A stretch of DNA of 64,000 nt. It comes from Thermodesulfovibrio sp. 3462-1. Lineage in GTDB: Bacteria > Nitrospirota > Thermodesulfovibrionia > Thermodesulfovibrionales > Thermodesulfovibrionaceae. Of the stretch, positions 1 through 9,732 are shown piece by piece; position 1 is the stretch's first letter, and every line of letters begins with the position of its first letter. The stretch spans positions 868,001-932,000 of the forward strand of contig NZ_CP144374.1 of assembly GCF_040451425.1 (NCBI RefSeq), written 5' to 3'. A model generated the notes under the pieces. The model was not told the DNA's origin, searched no databases, and was given only the letters and a program-made list of their open reading frames with translations. Both the position numbers and the translations under genes were made by a program.

Positions 1-103
1 CCGTTGCTATAACTGCACTGTCAAGATAAACATCTACCTGCACTGTTGGATTACCTCTTGAATCAAGAACTTCTCTTGCCACTATGTCAATAATTTCTCC
101 CAT
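1..103 (-). CDS. eno: Enolase, N-terminal fragment (runs off the window)
   Basis: Only the first 34 codons are inside the window. The minus strand reads [20 protein letters not shown], the enolase N terminus with its invariant LDSRGNPT motif. Enolase converts 2-phosphoglycerate to phosphoenolpyruvate in the cytosol, in glycolysis and gluconeogenesis. The ATG (101-103) is preceded by GGAGG (complement of 111-115) at good spacing. It follows the DUF401 gene on the same strand by 26 bases, so it is probably the last visible member of the H-protein/lipoamide dehydrogenase/DUF401 operon. The rest lies outside the window, so intactness cannot be judged. Confidence 0.93.
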   Translation of the reverse strand, partial: MGEIIDIVAREVLDSRGNPTVQVDVYLDSAVIAT

Positions 104-129
104 CTTAAAGCCTCCTTTATAAATAGAGT

Positions 130-1326
130 TTAACTATAATATCTCAAAACAACAAATTCAATCAATGCAGCAAAAAATATTACAATGCAACCAGAAATGA
201 TTTTTCTGTAAATTCCTATCATATCTGCTTTAAAGTATTCTCTTGTAAGAATCAAACAAAGATGAAGAGGAGACAGAAGTACTCCTACATATCCTGACAC
301 AAAGGCAATGGAGATTTCATAGGGTAATGTTTCTTTTAGATGCGTAAGCAAAGGAAATGTGCTTCCAACAAATCCTATGCTTATTCCTGTAATAAGTCCG
401 ATGAGTAAAGGAAGTGTTATAAAAACAACCAGGTAGGGAATTCCAGATTGGGTTATTGCTTTAGCTATTCCATCTACAGCACCTGAGGCTTGAAGCATCT
501 CTTTAAAAATAATTACTCCAGCAACAAGCAGGAAAACATCATAGGTAAAGCCATATTTTATGATTGATAGAGTTTTTTTAATTGTTTTTTTATGATAAAG
601 GCATACTATCAAAATGTTTGCTATAAGAGCAATGAAAAGGTCAATTTTGAAAATTATTACAGGCAGAAGAACCAGAACTATTGGTGTAAAGCTTGATAAA
701 ATTTTAAGAGAAACGTTTTTACTTGCTTTTTTTTCATTCTTTACTCCATGCATGCTTAAGAAGAAACCTGAAATAAAGAGAATTAAAGCAGCTGGAAGAT
801 TTAACAGTATGAGTTTTCTTAAGGAAATTCCTGAAATAGCTGATGCAAGAACCACTCCAGGATAGAGAGGTAGAACAAGCTCCCATGGATGTCTATACCA
901 GTAGTTTATGAATGCTTTTTCTTCCTTTGACATCTCAAGATTTTTGGTGGCTGAATCAACCATCGGTGCTGAAAGATAAGCACCTCCAAGGGATGGTAAC
1001 ATTCCAATTATAAGAGGCATTGAAAGTATTGAAAGTTTTTTATTTGTAAGCAGAGTTTGAGATGCTTCTGTCATTTTTTGCATTAATCCTGTTTGTCTTA
1101 AAGCATACTCAAAGGATTTTATAAGAGTAAGTGAGAGAAAAAGGTTTATGGAAGTAGAAGAAGTAAAACTTTTGATAAGTTTGTATGGTAAACTTTTAAA
1201 GTCAAAGGAATAAAAAATTAAAAATATCAAAGAACCAGCTAATAGAGCATATCCAATACTTATTTTCTTTCTGAGCAAAAAGAGAATAAAAAGAAAAATA
1301 AAAGAAACTTTGAGGATATCAATCAT
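130..1326 (-). CDS. DUF401 family integral membrane protein
   Basis: A 398-residue polytopic membrane protein with about ten hydrophobic segments spread over its whole length. It matches my memory of the DUF401 (AF0261-type) family, which resembles ion or organic-acid permeases. Family-type signatures are [14 protein letters not shown] near residue 110, [14 protein letters not shown] near 145 and a glycine-rich stretch near 310-325 ([15 protein letters not shown]). The substrate is unknown. The start codon overlaps the stop of the upstream lipoamide dehydrogenase gene by 4 bases, indicating translational coupling, and enolase follows directly. The context (H protein, lipoamide dehydrogenase, enolase) suggests a carbon-metabolism-related transporter, but this is inference only. 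Confidence 0.8.
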   Translation of the reverse strand: MIDILKVSFIFLFILFLLRKKISIGYALLAGSLIFLIFYSFDFKSLPYKLIKSFTSSTSINLFLSLTLIKSFEYALRQTGLMQKMTEASQTLLTNKKLSILSMPLIIGMLPSLGGAYLSAPMVDSATKNLEMSKEEKAFINYWYRHPWELVLPLYPGVVLASAISGISLRKLILLNLPAALILFISGFFLSMHGVKNEKKASKNVSLKILSSFTPIVLVLLPVIIFKIDLFIALIANILIVCLYHKKTIKKTLSIIKYGFTYDVFLLVAGVIIFKEMLQASGAVDGIAKAITQSGIPYLVVFITLPLLIGLITGISIGFVGSTFPLLTHLKETLPYEISIAFVSGYVGVLLSPLHLCLILTREYFKADMIGIYRKIISGCIVIFFAALIEFVVLRYYS

Positions 1327-2645
1327 TTTATTTTGTGAATTGCCTCATCAAAAAGGTCTTTCAGTGCCTCACCAACGCATTCAGAAAGAGTAGGGTGTGA
1401 ATGAATTAAATCCTTTAACTGTTTTGCTTTTGCTTTAAGTTTTACAGCAACTGCAAGTTCATGAATAAGTTCAGAAGCATCTGCTCCTACAATGTGAGCT
1501 CCAACAATAGTGTCAGAATCCCTATCTGCAATTACCTTTACAAATCCATCAATTTCTTCAATAATATGAGCTTTACCAGAGGCTCTGAATGGGAAAATTC
1601 CTTTTTTAATATTGATTCCTTTTTCTGTTGCTTCTTTTTCCTTTAATCCCACTGAACCAACTTCTGAAACTGTAAAAATTGTTGAAGGAATGACGCTGTA
1701 GTCCATTTTTTCATTGTATTCCATAGCATTTTTTGCAGCTACTTCTGCTTCTCTGTAGGCTACATGTGCAAGTAACCACTGTCCTGTAACATCACCAGCT
1801 GCAAAGATGTTTTCAACATTGCTTTGCATTCTTTCATTTACAACAATCTCTTTTTTACTGCCAATCTTGATTTCAGAAGTTTTAATGCACTCAGTATTAA
1901 AAGCTCTTCCAACAGAGACAAGAACAATCTCTGATGTAACAATTTTTCCATTTGAGAGGGTTATCTGAACTGAATTATCCATCTTTTTTAAATCTTCAAT
2001 TTTTACTGCAGTGTAAAACTCTATTTTTCTTTTTTTAAAGAGCTTTTCTACTTCCTTGGAGACATCTTCATCTTCCATTGGTAGGACTCTTGGCATTAGC
2101 TCTACAAGAGTTACCTTGCTTCCAAGAAGGTAAAATATCCATGCAAATTCACATCCTATGGCTCCTGCACCAATTATTGTAATTGATTTAGGTATTTTTT
2201 TAAGCATCCATAGATCATCACTTGAGAGTATTTTTTCTCCATCAAAATTAAGCATTGGAAGTTCTCGAGGCCTTGATCCTGTAGCAATGATTATTTTGTC
2301 TGCCTGAATTGTTTCTTGCGTGTTTTTTAAAAACACTGTTTTAGGATTAACTAATTCTGCCTCTGATTGAACAATTTTTACTCCTGTTTGCTTCAGCAGC
2401 ATCATAAGTCCTTTTTTTTGAGTATCCACAATTTTGTCTTTTTTTTCCATTAAAATCTCTAAGTCAATTGAGGAACAAGCATGTTTAAGATTATGAATTA
2501 TTGTTTTTGTAGGAATGCATCCTCTATTAAGGCAAGTTCCACCAATTTCTTCTTTTTCAATAAGAAATACCTCTGCCCCCAGTCTTCTCATAACAAGGGC
2601 AGAGACATAACCAGCAGGACCTCCTCCGATTACAGTGGCTTTCAT
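1323..2645 (-). CDS. lpdA: Dihydrolipoyl dehydrogenase
   Basis: A 440-residue FAD/NAD flavoprotein that reoxidises dihydrolipoyl groups with NAD+. Visible features are the N-terminal FAD-binding GGGPAG motif, the redox-active pair in GGTCLNRGCIPTK (Cys38 and Cys43), the second dinucleotide motif GAGAIGCEFA near residue 175, the second FAD motif AAGDVTG, and the C-terminal HSHPTLSE with the catalytic His. It lies directly downstream of the H-protein gene, which abuts its start, so its likely substrate is the lipoyl arm of that H protein (glycine cleavage, possibly in reverse). Length is slightly below the usual 460-475. Confident identification. Confidence 0.95.
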   Translation of the reverse strand: MKATVIGGGPAGYVSALVMRRLGAEVFLIEKEEIGGTCLNRGCIPTKTIIHNLKHACSSIDLEILMEKKDKIVDTQKKGLMMLLKQTGVKIVQSEAELVNPKTVFLKNTQETIQADKIIIATGSRPRELPMLNFDGEKILSSDDLWMLKKIPKSITIIGAGAIGCEFAWIFYLLGSKVTLVELMPRVLPMEDEDVSKEVEKLFKKRKIEFYTAVKIEDLKKMDNSVQITLSNGKIVTSEIVLVSVGRAFNTECIKTSEIKIGSKKEIVVNERMQSNVENIFAAGDVTGQWLLAHVAYREAEVAAKNAMEYNEKMDYSVIPSTIFTVSEVGSVGLKEKEATEKGINIKKGIFPFRASGKAHIIEEIDGFVKVIADRDSDTIVGAHIVGADASELIHELAVAVKLKAKAKQLKDLIHSHPTLSECVGEALKDLFDEAIHKIK

Positions 2646-3034
2646 TATCTTTCTTCTTCAAGATAACTTTCATACTCTTCATAATCCATTAACTCTTCCA
2701 ATTCCTGAGGATTATCCATTTCAATAACAGCAATCCAGCCTTTTCCATAAGGGTCTTCGTTAATAATTTCTGGATGGTCAATTAATTCTTCATTTACTTC
2801 AACTACTGTGCCGTTTACTGGAGCTATTACAGGAGAAGATGTTTTTGTTGACTCAATCTCTGCCATTTCAGTACCTGCTTCAATATGGGTATCAACCTCT
2901 GGAAGCTCAATGTAAATAATATCTCCAAGAGATTCCTGTGCATAATCAGTGATTCCAACTTTTACTTTTTTACTTCTACCTGATAGTTTCACCCAGGTAT
3001 GCTCTTTGTGAAATTTGTAATTTTCTAAGGTCAT
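2645..3034 (-). CDS. gcvH: Glycine cleavage system H protein
   Basis: A 129-residue lipoyl carrier protein that shuttles the aminomethyl group between the P, T and L proteins of glycine cleavage. The N terminus has the family signature (HKEHTWVKL), followed by GITDYAQESLGDIIYIELP. The lipoylated lysine is Lys64 in EIESTKTSSPV. The C terminus is acidic (EEYESYLEEER). It is the first gene of an operon with lpdA, DUF401 and eno. A GGAGGG Shine-Dalgarno lies just upstream of the ATG. No gcvP or gcvT is in the window, so whether it works in glycine cleavage or in a reductive glycine route cannot be decided here. Confidence 0.93.
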   Translation of the reverse strand: MTLENYKFHKEHTWVKLSGRSKKVKVGITDYAQESLGDIIYIELPEVDTHIEAGTEMAEIESTKTSSPVIAPVNGTVVEVNEELIDHPEIINEDPYGKGWIAVIEMDNPQELEELMDYEEYESYLEEER

Positions 3035-3068
3035 TTTCCCTCCATTTGAAAAAGTTTTTATTCTGATT

Positions 3069-3097
3069 ATTTAATTTGACAGGAAATAATTTGTCAA
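3069..3097 (-). promoter_or_regulatory. Candidate sigma-70 promoter for gcvH-lpdA operon
   Basis: On the minus strand a perfect -35 TTGACA (3097-3092) is followed after 17 bases by a weak -10 TTAAAT (3074-3069; TAAATA if the spacer is 18). The TTGACA is also one arm of an inverted repeat (TTGACA...TGTCAA), which could be an operator. It lies in the 65-base gap between murA and gcvH. Confidence 0.5.
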
Positions 3098-3099
3098 GT

Positions 3100-4350
3100 C
3101 TATTTTATTCTTTTTATCTCTGCACCAAGTTGAATGAGCTTTTTATCAAGTTCTTCATAACCCCTGTCAAGATGGTAAATTCTGTCAATAATTGTTTCTC
3201 CTTCAGCAATTAACCCTGCTATCACAAGTGAAGCTGATGCTCTTAAGTCAGTTGCCATTACAGGAGCACCTTTGAGTTTTTTTACTCCACGAACTGTAGC
3301 AGTATTACCTTCTACTGTTATATCTGCTCCCATTCTTCTCAGCTCTGCCACATGCATGAATCTGTTTTCAAAGATCGTTTCTTTTATTATGCTTGTTCCA
3401 TTAGCAATAGTCATCATTGCCATAAACTGTGCCTGCATATCAGTGGGAAATCCTGGATAAGGCATTGTTTTTACGTCAACAGCCTGAGCTCTTTTCGGTC
3501 CAATTACTCTCAAGCCATCTTTTGTTTGTTTAAAACTTACTCCAGCATCTTTCATTTTCACCATTATAGCATCAATGTGGTCAATTCTACATCCTTTAAG
3601 TGTTATATCTGCCCCACAGGCTCCAGCAATTGCAATAAATGTGCCTGTTTCTATTCTGTCAGGAATAATTTCGTATTCATGAGGAGGTTTAAGTTCGTTT
3701 ACTCCTTCTATTTGGATAATGCTTGTTCCAGCACCTTGTATTTTAGCTCCCATGAGTATTAAATAGTTTGCAAGGTCAACAATTTCTGGCTCTTTTGCAG
3801 CATTTTCAAGAACTGTAATGCCCTTTGCCAGTGTTGCAGCCATCATGAGATTTTCTGTTCCAGTTACTGTTGGAATGTCAAAATATATTTTTGCTCCTTT
3901 AAGTCTTGATGCTTTGGCAATTATGTAACCTTCTTCAAGGGATATCTTAGCTCCCATTTTTTCCAACCCTGCTAAATGAAGATTTACAGGTCTTGCTCCA
4001 ATTGCACATCCCCCTGGCAAAGAGACTTTTGCTCTACCAAATCTTGCTACAAGAGGTCCAAGCACAAGGATTGATGCTCGCATTGTTTTGACCAAATCAT
4101 AAGAGGCTTCAAACTTATTTATTCCCGTTGTGTCTATTTTACAAATCTCATTAAATTCAACTGTTCCTCCCATTGTTTTTATAAGTTCTGTCATTGTTAA
4201 AACATCCTTTAGTCTTGGAATTTTTTTTAGATTATGCACTCCTTGAGCAAGAAGGGTAGATGCCATGATTGGAAGGGCAGCATTTTTTGCTCCACTTATT
4301 GTAACTGTTCCTTTTAATGGCATTCCACCAAAAATAAGTAGCTTATCCAT
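3100..4350 (-). CDS. murA: UDP-N-acetylglucosamine 1-carboxyvinyltransferase
   Basis: A 416-residue enolpyruvyl transferase for the first committed step of peptidoglycan precursor synthesis in the cytosol: PEP plus UDP-GlcNAc gives enolpyruvyl-UDP-GlcNAc. The N-terminal GAKNA motif supplies Lys22, and [11 protein letters not shown] places the PEP-binding cysteine at residue 115, the same number as in E. coli MurA. A cysteine here predicts a fosfomycin-sensitive enzyme. Later motifs ([29 protein letters not shown]) are typical. Length is normal. It is divergent from the (p)ppGpp synthetase gene with only 38 bases between start codons. No Shine-Dalgarno precedes the ATG, and a possible -10 sits 7 bases upstream, so the mRNA may be leaderless. 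Confidence 0.96.
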   Translation of the reverse strand: MDKLLIFGGMPLKGTVTISGAKNAALPIMASTLLAQGVHNLKKIPRLKDVLTMTELIKTMGGTVEFNEICKIDTTGINKFEASYDLVKTMRASILVLGPLVARFGRAKVSLPGGCAIGARPVNLHLAGLEKMGAKISLEEGYIIAKASRLKGAKIYFDIPTVTGTENLMMAATLAKGITVLENAAKEPEIVDLANYLILMGAKIQGAGTSIIQIEGVNELKPPHEYEIIPDRIETGTFIAIAGACGADITLKGCRIDHIDAIMVKMKDAGVSFKQTKDGLRVIGPKRAQAVDVKTMPYPGFPTDMQAQFMAMMTIANGTSIIKETIFENRFMHVAELRRMGADITVEGNTATVRGVKKLKGAPVMATDLRASASLVIAGLIAEGETIIDRIYHLDRGYEELDKKLIQLGAEIKRIK

Positions 4351-4357
4351 GTTAAAT

Positions 4358-4363
4358 ATATTA
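4358..4363 (-). promoter_or_regulatory. Candidate -10 box of murA (leaderless-type)
   Basis: The minus strand reads TAATAT followed by ATTTAAC and then the murA ATG. No Shine-Dalgarno is present. The -10 to start-codon distance would put the first transcribed base at or next to the A of ATG. The -35 region is poor, so confidence is modest. Confidence 0.4.
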
Positions 4364-4388
4364 AACTAAAATAAGAGGTTAAGAAAAT

Positions 4389-6497
4389 ATGCTTACAATA
4401 GATGATGTAATTAAAAAGGTTTTACAGTATAGACCTCATGCAAATATTGAGCTTATTAAAAAGGCTTATATTTTTTCACGAGAAGCTCATTGTGCTCAGA
4501 TAAGAAAAGAAGGAATTCCTTACATATACCATCCTCTGGCTGTGGCAGATATACTTGCTGATATGAAACTTGACTCAACCACAATTGCTGCAGGACTTCT
4601 TCATGATACTGTTGAGGATGCTGAAATGACAATTGATGATATAAAAGAAATTTTTAATCCTGATGTTGCTTTTTTAGTAGATGCTGTTACAAAGTTAAGT
4701 AAACTTCAGTTTTCTACTGTAGAGGAGGCTCAAGCAGAAAGTTTCAGGAAGATGTTCCTTGCTATGTCAAAGGATATAAGAGTTATTTTAATAAAATTTG
4801 CTGATCGATTGCATAATATGAGAACAATTGAGTTTCTTCCTGTAGAAAAACAGAAAAGAATAGCAAAGGAAACCCTTGAGATATATGCTCCCCTTGCAAA
4901 CAGACTTGGAATTGGATGGATGCGCACTGAATTTGAAGATCTTTCTTTTAAGGTTCTTTATCCTGAGAAATATGAGGACCTTGTTAAAAAAGTAGCAAAA
5001 AGAAAGGAAGATCAGCAAGCATATATTGACAATGTTATAAAAATTCTTTCAGAGAAAATTAAAGCAATGAATATTCCCTTTAAGATATATGGAAGAGTAA
5101 AACACTACTTTGGAATATATCAGAAAATGATTAAACAAAAAATCTCTTTTGAGCAGGTTTATGATGTCATAGGAATAAGGATTATTACTGATACAGTGCC
5201 TCATTGTTATGATATTTTAGGTATTATTCATTCCCTGTGGACACTGATACCAGGACGATTTAAAGATTTTATAAGTCTTCCAAAATCAAATTATTATCAG
5301 TCCCTTCATACAACTGTTATAGGGCCAGGTGGAGAAAGAGTGGAATTTCAGATTAGAACAGAGGAGATGGATATAATTGCTGAAGAGGGTATCGCTGCTC
5401 ACTGGAGGTATAAAGAAAGAAAGGATTTAACTGAAAGAGAAGCAAAGCTTGTCTCATGGCTCAGGGATTTAATTAAAGAGATATCTGATCCAAAAGAACT
5501 TCTTGATGCAGTAAAAGCTGAGGTTGTGCCTGATACAATCTATGTTTTCACACCAAAAGGAGATGTGAAAGAACTTCCAGTTGGTTCAACACCAGTAGAT
5601 TTTGCCTATGCAATACATTCTGAAGTAGGAGCTAAATGTGCAGGCGCTAAGGTTAATGGGAGAATAGTTCCACTTAATTATCAACTTCAAAGTGGTGATG
5701 TGGTTGAAATAATAACAAGCCCCCATCAAAAACCAAGAAAAGACTGGTTACAATTTGTTGTTACTCAGAGAGCAAAAAACAGAATAAAGTATTTTCTCAG
5801 ACAGGAAGAAAGACAACAGGGAATTGACATAGGCAAGCAGTTACTTGAAGCAGAGTTGCGTAAACAGGGAATTCAAACAGCGATCCTTAAAAATGAAAAA
5901 ATTGAAAAAGTGCTGCAGGATTTTTCTGTTCAGTCTGTGGAAGATTTGTATCTTCTTATAGGACACGGAAAAATATCTGTTCATCAGGTTGTAAATAGAT
6001 TGTCTCCTGAGATTCCACAGGAAGAATTTGTTATTGCAAAAAAAACCAGTAATAGAAAAGACCATAAACAGTTTATTTCTCTTAAAGGAGTAGATGAAGT
6101 CTTATATCACATAGCAAAGTGTTGCATGCCTGTACCAGGAGATGAAATAATAGGCTTTATTACAAGAGGAAAGGGCATTTCAGTTCACAGAAAAGATTGC
6201 ATAAATGTTAAGCATATGGAGCCTGATAGATTAATAGAGGTATTCTGGACAGCTGATGACAGTTCAAAAGTTCAAACAAAAATTAGCATAGAATGCGTTG
6301 ATAAACCAGGTATTCTTGCCACACTTACAGGGCTTTTGTCGACAAATCAGGTTAATATAACTCAGGTAAAAGCTAACTCCACATCTGACAAAAGAGCACT
6401 AATTGATTTTACTATTGAAGTAAAAGACAGAGCACATCTTTCAGATATTATCAATAAAATATCACAGATCAGCGAAGTTTTATCAGTGAAAAGATAG
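4389..6497 (+). CDS. Bifunctional (p)ppGpp synthetase/hydrolase (RelA/SpoT homologue)
   Basis: A 702-residue stringent-response enzyme. Domains in order: HD-type ppGpp hydrolase (residues ~20-180, with YIYHPLAVADIL, GLLHDTVEDAEM including His72-Asp73, and RLHNMRTIEFLP), synthetase domain (~240-350, with GRFKDFISLPKSNYYQSLHT and EFQIRTEEMD), TGS domain (~385-450, DTIYVFTPKGDVKELP), a cysteine-containing helical region (CCMPVPGDEI), and a C-terminal ACT domain (~630-702). Both catalytic halves keep their key residues, so it should make and degrade (p)ppGpp. A weak AAGAGGTT Shine-Dalgarno precedes the ATG. Its 3' end overlaps the convergent tsaC gene by 15 bases. Confidence 0.95.
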   Translation: MLTIDDVIKKVLQYRPHANIELIKKAYIFSREAHCAQIRKEGIPYIYHPLAVADILADMKLDSTTIAAGLLHDTVEDAEMTIDDIKEIFNPDVAFLVDAVTKLSKLQFSTVEEAQAESFRKMFLAMSKDIRVILIKFADRLHNMRTIEFLPVEKQKRIAKETLEIYAPLANRLGIGWMRTEFEDLSFKVLYPEKYEDLVKKVAKRKEDQQAYIDNVIKILSEKIKAMNIPFKIYGRVKHYFGIYQKMIKQKISFEQVYDVIGIRIITDTVPHCYDILGIIHSLWTLIPGRFKDFISLPKSNYYQSLHTTVIGPGGERVEFQIRTEEMDIIAEEGIAAHWRYKERKDLTEREAKLVSWLRDLIKEISDPKELLDAVKAEVVPDTIYVFTPKGDVKELPVGSTPVDFAYAIHSEVGAKCAGAKVNGRIVPLNYQLQSGDVVEIITSPHQKPRKDWLQFVVTQRAKNRIKYFLRQEERQQGIDIGKQLLEAELRKQGIQTAILKNEKIEKVLQDFSVQSVEDLYLLIGHGKISVHQVVNRLSPEIPQEEFVIAKKTSNRKDHKQFISLKGVDEVLYHIAKCCMPVPGDEIIGFITRGKGISVHRKDCINVKHMEPDRLIEVFWTADDSSKVQTKISIECVDKPGILATLTGLLSTNQVNITQVKANSTSDKRALIDFTIEVKDRAHLSDIINKISQISEVLSVKR

Positions 6498-7076
6498 CTC
6501 CACAGCACCTTTTCTTATTACTACGGGAGGCTCAACTGTTGTATCTACAATTGTTGAAGGTATTCCAGGGAGTTTCCCTCCATCAATGATAAGATCAATA
6601 GGTGCTTCTTTGAAATACTCAATTACAGTTTCAATGCTGTCTGCTGGAGGAAAACCTGAAATATTTGCCGAAGTTGCTGTAATAGGGAATGGAGATTGTT
6701 GAATTAATTTTAATGCAAAAGACTCTCCTGGCATTCTGACTGCTATTTTTCCATCTTTTGTTATTTCTTCAGGTAGATTTTTTATTGCAGGTAAAAGCAG
6801 GGTCAAAGGACCAGGCCAGAACTTTTCAATAAGCTTTTGTGCTACAGAGGGTATAAATTCAGCAACCATCTCAAGATGTTTTAAATTTACAATCAATGGA
6901 AAGCTTTTTTCTTCTGGTCTTTTCTTGATTTCAAAAATTTTTTTTAGATTTCTTTTGCTGTTATATTTTGCTCCTATTCCGTAAAGAGTTTCAGTGGGAT
7001 AGATTATTATCCCATTATTGTCAAGAATTTTAAGAACTTCTTCTATGTTTATTTCTTCAGTTCTTACGAGTTTCAT
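6483..7076 (-). CDS. tsaC: L-threonylcarbamoyladenylate synthase
   Basis: A 197-residue YrdC/Sua5-domain protein that makes threonylcarbamoyl-AMP from threonine, bicarbonate and ATP, the first step of the t6A37 modification of ANN-decoding tRNAs. Visible motifs are IYPTETLYGIGA, the KRPEEKSFPL loop with the KxR-type lysine/arginine, WPGPLTLLLP, GKIAVRMP and ITATSANISG. It has the short TsaC form without the C-terminal Sua5 domain. Its start lies inside the end of the transglutaminase gene (20-base overlap), making it the last gene of the minus-strand MoxR/DUF58/transglutaminase run. Its 3' end overlaps the relA/spoT homologue tail to tail. Confidence 0.93.
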   Translation of the reverse strand: MKLVRTEEINIEEVLKILDNNGIIIYPTETLYGIGAKYNSKRNLKKIFEIKKRPEEKSFPLIVNLKHLEMVAEFIPSVAQKLIEKFWPGPLTLLLPAIKNLPEEITKDGKIAVRMPGESFALKLIQQSPFPITATSANISGFPPADSIETVIEYFKEAPIDLIIDGGKLPGIPSTIVDTTVEPPVVIRKGAVELSFH

Positions 7077-8907
7077 TTAATTCTTCAAGTAATGCTTTAA
7101 GTTTTTTATGTTCTTCTTTTGAAATTTCTCTATCTTTAAAATATATTTTTTCGTATTCTTTGACAAATTTTTCCGCTTTCAATTTTATTTCAGAATTATC
7201 TATTTTAGAAACAAACTCTTCCAATCCTTCATATTTTTTTCTTTCAAATCCCTTTTTTTCCATTATACTAAAAAATCTGTTTAACAGGTCTCTTTTTTTG
7301 TTGAAATATTGATAGATTTTAAGAAAGCCATAAAAAATACCTGTAGCCAGTATAATTAAAAGAATTTCTCTGGTAATTTTAATCTTTGGAATCTTTATGG
7401 ATTTTGCTAATTTAAACTGAGCCTTTATATCATAATCAAGAACAATATTGTTCCAGAGATAATCAATTAGATGGAAAATAACAGACTCATGAGTTCTATA
7501 CATTTTCCCTGATGGATCAAATCTATGCCACTGTCCATCAATCCATGCCTCAACCCATAAATGAGCATCAGAGGCTCTTACTATGTAATATCCTCCAAAT
7601 TCATTATAAGTTCCTCCTTTAAATCCTCCCACAACTCTTGATGGAATACCTTTAATTCTGAGCATTAACGCCATAGCTGTTGCAAAGTATTCGCAGTTTC
7701 CTTTTTTCTTGTTGAATAAAAAATCTTCAACAGGATTGTCACCTGTTGGAAGATCCTTCAAAGTGTATTGATAATTAGTTAAATATTTTAATATGCTTTC
7801 TGCTATTTCTTTTTTGCTTAATGCCTGCGATGTAATTTTTTGTGTGAGATTTATAATTTTTTCTGAGACAATCTCAGGAATTTCAAGATAAGCAGATGAA
7901 ACAGAAGCTTCTTTTAAATGATAATTTACAAAAGATGTGGCAGAGTACTTTATTGTTTTCTCAGGTGAAAATTTCATTCTGTAAATTCCTGGATACTCAA
8001 GAGCAGCATCTGGCATGTAAATCTTTAATGGATAATCCAGCACTGGAAGATACTGTTCTGTGAGTGGTTCTAAAGTTACACTATAGTTTATTTTTTCTCC
8101 ATAAATGGTAGCACTATCTTTCTCAGAAACTCTTTTATGCCATCTTTTACCATCAAAGTTATCAAATGTAATTACTCTCCAGTAAAGTTCCTGAGATAAT
8201 CTTTCCATCTTTACTCTCATTATGATTGTTTTGTCTTCTTCTATATCACTTACAGAACCAAGATTTACAGTGGAAGAAAATCCTGTTTTTGTTTTGCTAA
8301 AACCTATATCCATAAGGGGAACAGGCGTCCTTGGCAGAATAATAAAAAATAATGCACTTAAAGGAACTGAGACAACGGAGATAAAGATGGCAACTTTAAA
8401 AAGATTTATAAATTTCTCAAAATTTATAAAATCTTCCTTAACTTCCTTCATGTATGTAAGAAGCAAGATGGCAAAAATTGTGAAGACAAGCATCAGAAGA
8501 ACTCTTATGAGAAATATCCATGAAATATTAAAAAGTGAAGAACTTCCAAGTAAAAGCAGGGAAAGAAGGTAAATCTGTAAATACTCTCTTGAGCTTTTTT
8601 TGCTAAGAAATCTTATTGAAAGAATGAGCGTCAAAGCCTCTATTGATGGCAAAAGAATATCCTCTAATGAAAAACTTAAAAAGGGCATAATAATTAAGCC
8701 AATGGATATGAAATTAAGTAGCCATACAGGTAAAAAAATTTTTTTTATATGTAAAAATATAGAAACAATAACTATCAAGAGAAATATAAAATTCACATAA
8801 GTAGAAATGTATGAGAAGATAGCTGTAAAAGGTATCAGTGCAATTGTGATACTGAGCATAAAAATTATATTCTGAGCTTTACTTTGATTTATAAACTGCA
8901 AGAGCAT
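7057..8907 (-). CDS. TgpA-type transmembrane transglutaminase-like protein
   Basis: A 616-residue membrane protein. The N-terminal ~200 residues hold six or seven hydrophobic segments (TgpA/DUF3488 N-terminal region), then a periplasmic region with a transglutaminase-like core: catalytic Cys in KKGNCEYFATA (~residue 402), His in DAHLWVEAW (~450) and Asp in HRFDPSG (~464). A transmembrane helix follows near 515-535 and a charged cytosolic tail (DUF4129-like). The triad is complete, so a protease or transglutaminase-type activity is plausible; the physiological substrate of the family is not settled. Genes for DUF58 and MoxR proteins lie immediately upstream, the standard conserved trio. The start overlaps the end of the DUF58 gene by 29 bases. 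Confidence 0.9.
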   Translation of the reverse strand: MLLQFINQSKAQNIIFMLSITIALIPFTAIFSYISTYVNFIFLLIVIVSIFLHIKKIFLPVWLLNFISIGLIIMPFLSFSLEDILLPSIEALTLILSIRFLSKKSSREYLQIYLLSLLLLGSSSLFNISWIFLIRVLLMLVFTIFAILLLTYMKEVKEDFINFEKFINLFKVAIFISVVSVPLSALFFIILPRTPVPLMDIGFSKTKTGFSSTVNLGSVSDIEEDKTIIMRVKMERLSQELYWRVITFDNFDGKRWHKRVSEKDSATIYGEKINYSVTLEPLTEQYLPVLDYPLKIYMPDAALEYPGIYRMKFSPEKTIKYSATSFVNYHLKEASVSSAYLEIPEIVSEKIINLTQKITSQALSKKEIAESILKYLTNYQYTLKDLPTGDNPVEDFLFNKKKGNCEYFATAMALMLRIKGIPSRVVGGFKGGTYNEFGGYYIVRASDAHLWVEAWIDGQWHRFDPSGKMYRTHESVIFHLIDYLWNNIVLDYDIKAQFKLAKSIKIPKIKITREILLIILATGIFYGFLKIYQYFNKKRDLLNRFFSIMEKKGFERKKYEGLEEFVSKIDNSEIKLKAEKFVKEYEKIYFKDREISKEEHKKLKALLEELNETRKN

Positions 8908-9673
8908 AAAGCATTTTCCTTAAGTGAGAATGTCCTGTTTCTGGAGGATAAAATTCATTGTCAAGCTTTAATCCTATAGGATTTCCCATCTTTGTAAGCT
9001 CAATTAAAGCATAGGTTGTTTTACTGATTTTTTCTTCAAGGTTACCTGAAAAATCGCTTAAATTAACAACTACAGGGTTTCCTGCAGGAGGTGAAAACTC
9101 TTTTGTTTTAAGAGAAGATGTTTTAGCAGTTGCTTTCCAGTGGATGTATTTTAGGGGATCTCCATGACTGTAAGCTCTCACTCCAGTGACTTCACCTTCA
9201 TATGATTTTCCTTTGGAAATAGTTGAATCTATCTTTGCTTTTCCTTCTGCAATCAAAAAGGATATATCACATTTTAAAGGATAGGGAAATACTGTAAATT
9301 CAAGGTTTACTGGAAGAGCTCTTGTTCTTCTAAAGAAATAAAAGGGAAAGTATGATGAAATTATTATTTCATTGATAGTATGTTTGCCTCTTTCAGGAAA
9401 TGTTAAATTTACAATAAAAATTTTTTCTCCTTTCAGGTAAGAAATAACTGCTTCCTCATTAAAAACTTTGATTCTTAAAAGAAAAAGTCCGAAAAAATAT
9501 TTATTTTTTGCTCTTATTCTGAAACTTGCAGGTCTTAAGGCAAAGATATCCTTTGGAAGCAATATGGAAAGTTCAATATTTTTTTGATTAAAAAAGGAAA
9601 CAATACCACTCAAAGCCATAATACTCAAGAGAAAAGAAACTATCAAAAACAATAGATTGTTTCCTGTATTCAC
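8879..9673 (-). CDS. DUF58 domain-containing protein
   Basis: At least 264 residues with two N-terminal hydrophobic segments, then a soluble region with the DUF58 signature GDPLKYIHWKATAKTSSL near residue 170. Family members are partners of MoxR ATPases and TgpA transglutaminases, and all three are adjacent here. The start is uncertain. GTG at 9673 is the first standard start in frame, but the same frame stays open upstream and encodes GWIYIAITLLIGFGA, which looks like the family's usual first membrane helix. No ATG, GTG or TTG is available for that extension; ATT (9730-9728) or GTA (9736-9734), next to the moxR stop, are the only candidates. The protein may really be about 19-21 residues longer. 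Confidence 0.85.
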   Translation of the reverse strand: MNTGNNLLFLIVSFLLSIMALSGIVSFFNQKNIELSILLPKDIFALRPASFRIRAKNKYFFGLFLLRIKVFNEEAVISYLKGEKIFIVNLTFPERGKHTINEIIISSYFPFYFFRRTRALPVNLEFTVFPYPLKCDISFLIAEGKAKIDSTISKGKSYEGEVTGVRAYSHGDPLKYIHWKATAKTSSLKTKEFSPPAGNPVVVNLSDFSGNLEEKISKTTYALIELTKMGNPIGLKLDNEFYPPETGHSHLRKMLYALAVYKSK

Positions 9674-9732
9674 TGCTCCAAAGCCTATTAAAAGAGTGAT
9701 TGCAATATATATCCAGCCAGTATTTGTAATTT